Source: Nymphalis io
Lineage: Eukaryota > Arthropoda > Insecta > Lepidoptera > Nymphalidae
Length of the DNA stretch: 64,000 nucleotides
Direction of reading: 5' to 3'
NCBI RefSeq assembly: GCF_905147045.1
Contig: NC_065898.1
Span: 5,518,001-5,582,000 of the forward strand
Position numbers and translations under genes: made by a program. The notes under the pieces were generated by a model. It saw only the letters and a list, made by a program, of their open reading frames with translations, was not told the origin of the DNA and did no database searches. This document shows, piece after piece, positions 58,301 to 64,000 of this stretch. Positions within the stretch are counted from its first letter, which is position 1. Each line of letters opens with the position of its first letter.

Positions 58301-58824
58301 GAGAATTGTTAATTGATTGACAGAAAAAAAAATATAACTTTGATTTGCATGGTTTTTGAGCTTGATGTTTGTATGTATTTCAAACTATGTGAAGTCACTG
58401 TTTTGTTTACACGTATAAACTTATTCATGACTCTTCAAAGCATTTTTTTAAATACGTTTGCCTTAATTCTTTCTATAGTTCAAGAATATTCTTTTTGTTA
58501 CGTTTGGCTAACTCGGTAATATCAAAGTTATGTATGAGCCCACATAACTGATAGGAACAACATTTACAAATTTATGTACTATCGCCTAATTACGAATTCA
58601 TTTATTTAGTTACGTTGTATAAATTACGACGATATCGATAGTCACTACCCACCATTTTGTAATTATATTGTACTAAATGATGAACTTTATTTTCGTCTTA
58701 ACTTACTTTATTTTTGAAATTTATTTCATCTCTTTTTAGTTCTAATGTATTTATGTGACTATAATACATATAAAAAAAGTTATTTTTATTTTTAAAATTC
58801 TATTAAAAAATAAATGATATGAAT
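58301..58824. other. AT-rich stretch, nothing recognised
   Basis: No signal. Confidence 0.45.
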
Positions 58825-58884
58825 ATCATTGCTTATAAAAATAATCCATTTATAATTATATATATATTTATTATAAGCAATGAT
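58825..58884. repeat. Inverted repeat, perfect 14-bp arms
   Basis: atcattgcttataa (58825-58838) pairs with 58871-58884 around a 32-bp AT-only centre; possible MITE relic or hairpin. Confidence 0.75.
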
Positions 58885-60716
58885 GTTCAACAAATTTTTT
58901 GGTTTTTTTTTATTAGAATTCAAAATATAAACTTATCTAATATAAAAAAATCAAACCGCCCAAGTCTCATAACGCTCAAGAAAAAAAAACAAACAAACCT
59001 AAAGTGTTAAGCGCGTAGCTTCTAATTATACCTAGCAAGAACCATCTGTCATCGCAGTGCTATAATGTCCCCCACAGTTGGAACTATTCATTGACAAATG
59101 TCATTAACGTTTCATTACTACTACTGATGATTGAAATGTAATTATTGCGCATTATATAATCGCTTTTCATATATTAAAAGTATTTATAACAGATATTTCT
59201 TTATTCATAAGTTAATGTAAATCGGAAAGACATTTACAAGTCTAGAATTAATTACGTCTATTCTTATTTGTAACCTGTAAGGAGATTTAGAAAACTTTAT
59301 ATTATATTTTACATAATTTATTTTTGATTATAAAATTGTTTTAACTTTAAAATTCTGCTTAAATACTAGAATTAATTAATGTTTTTAGTGTAAATTATCT
59401 AATATAGCTATAATTTCGAGCGAGATATTTGTATTTTTTAGAATATTACAAAATATTCTCACGCCCGTTGTTTTTATTTCAAATTAAATGGGAAACAGTT
59501 ATTACCTTTCCCTCTTATTCTCAACCGTCGCAAATGTTATACGATTTGTCACGGTAGCTCACTAACCAACATTTCACGAATCACCTGTCAATACTTTCCT
59601 GATATGCATCCGTCACCTTCTTCCGCTACCATTGGCATATTGCCGTCACACTCTGACGCGCTATGCCGTGTTCAATTTGTGCCTTTTTTCTCCCTTTTTT
59701 TGCAAGTTACCTCTTCCTCTTCGCTGAAATAATTCACAAATGAATAAATCATTATCCAATTCTGTACTAAGAACGTTAAATCCTATGTATGTGGTTTTAG
59801 AGTTTTATTTTGATTGGATATACTATTAATGTTTCGGTGCGTTTCCGACTACGCACGCGAAATGGAAACTGATCTTTGAATATGCATGTGCACGCATGGC
59901 ATCGCCCAGCTGCACACTTCCATGCATAAAGTTGTTTCTCTCATAACCAAGTGTTCGATTATTGACTGCTGTCTTATGTCATAGATAGCCATTAGTGCGG
60001 TCGTGTCAGCATTTCAAGCATGATTGATTATATTACTCCCGAAACCAATTAATTACCACATCCAGTTGGCATCGTATTTCAATTTTAAAATGACTCATAT
60101 TATTAACAGACTTCTTACTTCTTATTACGTTACACGAATTAAACCCAATTAAAGATCAATAATTTTATGGACAAGTGCCCGGTTAATGTTATGACGAATA
60201 ACGACCTGCTGAACATAATAATAATAATTATTAATTAAATTGATAAAACATAGCAATGATTCTAACTTACGGGAAGTAGGTTTAATTTCTACAATAAAAT
60301 TGTTGAATAGTAGATTTAAATTTAAGTGATTAGAACTATCTCACACCAAAAATATGAATAAAGTGAAACATTAGCATGATACGATTAACCTTAAAAACGG
60401 ATTAGATGTTATTCCCATAGCATCTTACCGACCTTGATTCTACAGCAACTTATGTTAATTAGAAAAAATATGAGAAATGCATGAGAATCATAACTATAGA
60501 ATGAATCAGATAACTCTCGACTGTAAGGCAGACTATATTAATAGAAATAATTAACAAGGATATGATATGTTCTAGAGAGATTTATAGCAGTTGTGGGCGC
60601 CATGTGTATATCAATCTTTATAGAACCTAATTATTGAAATAATGTCATTACAATGTGTTCTTTGTGAGGATACATTTGATTTGATTAAGTAATACTAGGT
60701 ATTTATTAATATACTA
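58885..60716. other. AT-rich stretch with a balanced-composition region
   Basis: About 59490-59700 and 59840-60010 have many CG steps and repeated GCATG-type words (tgcatgtgcacgcatgg, ccatgcata). They resemble conserved regulatory sequence. No coding signal. Confidence 0.3.
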
Positions 60717-61010
60717 CTACTGGTGGTAGAGCTTTGTGCAAGCTCGTCTGGGTAGGTACCACGCACTCATCAGATATTCTACCGAAGATCAGCAGTACTT
60801 GGTATTGTTGTGTTCCGGTTTAAAGGGTGAGTGAGCCAGTATAATTACAGGCACAAGAGACATAACGTCTTAGTTCCCAAGGTTGGTGACGCTTTGGTGA
60901 TGTAAGCGATGGTTAACATTTCTTACAATGCCAATGTCTATGGGCGTTGGTGACCACTTACCATCAGGTGGCCCATATGCTCGTCCGCCTTCCTATTCTA
61001 TAAAAAAAAT
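60717..61010 (+). mobile_element. 285-bp short repeat, complete
   Basis: It starts ctactggtggtagagcttt, runs through cgtctgggtaggtacc, gttccggtttaaagggtg and aggcacaagagacataacg, and ends with accacttaccatcaggtgg (60953-60971), gctcgtccgccttcc and an A tail. It is the reference orientation for the family. Confidence 0.9.
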
Positions 61011-62148
61011 ATATAATTATTTTATTTAATAAATACATTGATATTTAAAATGTAATAGTGGTTTTATTAGTAGTGTATATAGTGTTATTTAGATGAAGAC
61101 ATATTAGGTGATACTTCCATGCTAACATTACAAATAAAAAATTAAAATTTTACGTTTTTACAGATAATTTTATTGATAATTTAAAAATTAACCCCTAAGT
61201 AGGTTTGAAAATGACGTAATAATACAATTCGGATACGAACCCCATTTAAGGACAGTGTTACCAATGTAATACACTTGTTTTGAGAGTATACATCCTTAAG
61301 ATATTTACTCTTAAATCATGATATGTAAGTCCATTCTTAAGAGTGGGACGTCTGTCCGCAATGAATCAGTGTCCTCGCCCACGGACATATTTACAAATCT
61401 TAAGTGTACAGAGCACATATTATACATTTTCTTCATTGCATTATAACCCTTATCATTCATTTATAAGGTCTAAGATAACTGCAACAATAAAAACGTTCAG
61501 GTCAAAGAATGTTAGTAAGTTAAAATAAATTGTATTGTACTATTCGTTCGAATTATTCTTATTACATGTTTTAAAATTATTTGCCGCCAATTTGACGTCA
61601 TTTACACGTAGAAAGCTAATACAGTAAAGTACCCATGAATCATGAGCACATTCGTATCTAATTCGCTTTCACTGCGTTCGTTATACCAAACAGTAATAAT
61701 ATCACGTACAACATTATCCTAACAATGATATTCATATACAAATATATTTAAGACTTTCTTACAAAAAAAAACCTATTTTGTCTTGTGTGCTCTTAATAAC
61801 ATAATTCTTTATTTAAAAATTAATAAAAAAAGACAATATTATTAATATTAAGAACACGTATAAATTTAAACGAAACTAATAGCTCTTATTGAAAAAACGT
61901 TCAAAGATCTTAAAGTAAGTTGAGTGGAATGGAGGTTAAGTGGAAAAGTAAAAAAAAAATTACTTCGAATTATTTGAGTAGGGTAAGAATGAACACTACG
62001 AATACGTGAGAACGCATCCATAAATCGACGTCGTTTGAATAGTTAAACGAAGTTCCTAGAGAAATCTAACCACGAATGAATTAATGTGACTACCACAAAA
62101 TTTCTACAATTAAAATGATTAACGAGTTATTTATAACAGTTATATACT
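61011..62148. other. AT-rich stretch, nothing recognised
   Basis: A possible low-copy element with gtgggacgtctgtccgc (about 61343) could not be matched. Confidence 0.4.
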
Positions 62149-62380
62149 TGGTGGTTGTATGTAGGTACCACCCACTCATCAGGCATTGTACTCTATTGTG
62201 AGTGCCATTGTAACATAATAGTTAACAAGATATAACAAATTAGTTAACAAGGTTAGTAGCGTATTGGCATTGTAAGGAATAATTAATATTTCTTACGGAT
62301 CCAATTTTTATGTGGGGTGGTGACCACGTACCATTAGGTGGCCCATTTGCCCGTCTGACTACCTAGTACATAAAAAAAAT
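62149..62380 (+). mobile_element. 285-bp short repeat, diverged
   Basis: ggtggttgtatgtaggtacc, acccactcatcaggcattg, gcattgtaaggaat, gtgaccacgtaccattagg, tggcccatttgcccg and an A tail keep the order. The middle is shortened. Confidence 0.75.
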
Positions 62381-64000
62381 AGAATTAGAAATTTATAATT
62401 AATATTGCGGTATTCAGTGATACTGATGTAACGATGAACAATATTTTTTAGCTTAGAACAATCAAGCAATAGAGTTGTTTATGTGATAAAATATAATTAA
62501 TTTAAAATGAAGAATTTACAAGATAGTCGTAAATAATTAGCGCGATTAAGTGATTGTAATGGAAAGTAGTTTCCACCTCACGCTATCTGATAGAAATTTA
62601 TAGTCTGGGAATTAATCTTATAATGAAATAATATTATGTATGACTGTCCTTGCTGGCATTTAATTAATTGCAGATATAAACGTTTTTATTATCTTCGGCT
62701 CAAGAAAAGACGAGGGAAATTTCGAGAGCCGGTGCTCTTTATTTTATGTTAGCTATTGTTTGCTTAAAACTTTAAATTTACTTATAATTAAAGACAAATT
62801 ATTAAAATACCGTTTATACAATTTTATAGTGCCTCGATTTACGACGCAAAGTGAGATAATGTAATAAGAATGATTTTCATTGCGTATTTTTTTTGTTATT
62901 ACTTTTACTTTTCTAAATTATATATTTACGTACGTTGCTTTTAATCTGCGCGCTCATGCTTCACATGTTGTTACTTTTAATTAGGAAAACATTTCACACT
63001 TTAACGATATTCATTATTCTTATAAAATGTAATCATGTGTTTCATTTTATTTTGCGTTAATAATGATATCATTTTTTGTTCAATTTCGTTTAGTATCTTT
63101 TTCACCACCAATTATTTATGATTGTCAAATGTATAATCAATAATAACCATTAATCGGACACATCTTTTTGCGGAAATATAGAAAGAAGCGAATAGGATGA
63201 ATACGCAAAAATGCCCCCGGTATATTTCGATAGGAAATTGGACTAACAATGACGCGTTGTATATGCCTATTGTGTTTCCCATCTGTCATTGAGGGTTTCA
63301 ATCACTCCTGTACTTGATAATACTAGGCTTGCTTCACATACGCAGCGCGCCTGCACAAGATTCGCTGTATTATTAGAAACAAGAACCAATAAATAATGTT
63401 CGGCACACGCGCTTGCGTCAAAAGTAATATAGCTATTATTGAACTCTCCGTTTTTTTTTTCTATACTCCCCACAATCGGATAAATTTATTTATTACTCTA
63501 GCAGTAAAATCGTTGTAAGGGGCACGATTTACGACTTAGTTTATTTCGTTGTGGAGATCTGTGATGTCTGTCAGTGTTCTCTTTGTTAGTAGCTCGTTAA
63601 TCTTTAGGTTGTCGAACGATTTAATTACTCGTACTCTACTTAGGAAAATTGTTTAACTGTTATTTAAATTTAATCTACTTTTATCTTTAGAGTAATTCGC
63701 GGTTCTAACCGCACTCAATTTTGCAGGCCCGGACTTAAATATCCAATGCCCCTAGGTATTTCGTCATTTGAGGCCATCCTCCATTCCGTAGCGGTTAGAG
63801 CAAAATGATATTATTTTTGGTTGGATGGGGTCCCTCGGCTGGCGGGGCCCCTAGACCGCTTCCTTGTAGGCCTAGACATAAATCCGGCGTTGCAATTTTG
63901 ATATGTCTAACAGGCCTATTGTTTGTTTGTGGATAAAGTCGGCGAGTCGGTTGACGTTTACGGTTATTGCTTCGCTGTAAAGGATAGTAGCGTAAAGTTA
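62381..64000. other. AT-rich, then a GC-rich end
   Basis: A 68-codon minus-strand frame (63267-63473) has varied residues but starts with GTG and has no ATG, so it is not called a gene. From about 63720 the sequence turns GC-rich (ggggtccctcggctggc, gggcccctagaccgc) and runs toward the window end; it looks like the start of an unassigned repeat. Confidence 0.3.

Overview
This window looks like intergenic or intronic DNA from a butterfly or moth. It is AT-rich, carries no bacterial-style gene packing, and shows the repeats expected of Lepidoptera: RTE-type and Jockey-like LINEs, a tRNA-headed SINE resembling Metulj, a second abundant short repeat of about 285 bp, LINE 3' tails, and a short TTAGG run. 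No complete host gene can be recognised. Almost all long open frames belong to retrotransposons. The species cannot be named from the sequence alone.

Layout. Positions 1-10935 hold three copies (A, B, C) of one segmental repeat of 1.3-2 kb. Between A and B lies a nest: a 5'-truncated Jockey-like LINE (1440-3098 and 6031-6285) cut by a reverse-strand RTE (3099-6027) with a 9-bp target duplication. From 10.9 to 42 kb the sequence is AT-rich, with scattered SINE, LINE and short-repeat relics, microsatellites, and a few faint coding or regulatory candidates. At 42040-46656 there is a second nest: a reverse-strand, nearly full-length RTE sits inside the RT domain of a forward-strand RTE of a different lineage. 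Both insertions have readable 12-bp target duplications. From 46.7 to 64 kb come more SINEs, LINE tails, and candidate regulatory sites.

How the elements relate. The tRNA-headed SINE ends like the RTEs (a shared block around the last codons of the RTE ORF), so RTE machinery probably moved it. The second short repeat shares an exact 19-nt block near its poly-A end with the 3'UTR of the Jockey-like LINE relic at 13868-14335. Both short families therefore look like LINE parasites.

Host signals, all weak. There is a possible first coding exon with a good splice donor (13529-13602, +), a possible exon with a donor on the other strand (24242-24421, -), a small membrane-protein-like ORF (27196-27498, -), a GC-rich spot with an NRF1/EWG-type palindrome next to a strong splice acceptor (31919-31974), a back-to-back acceptor/donor resembling a recursive-splicing ratchet point (55397/55398), and a CCAAT-containing GC-rich patch followed by a donor (57950-58300). 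Four of these lie on the + strand and could fit one long + strand gene whose introns fill the window. That is a hypothesis, not a demonstration.
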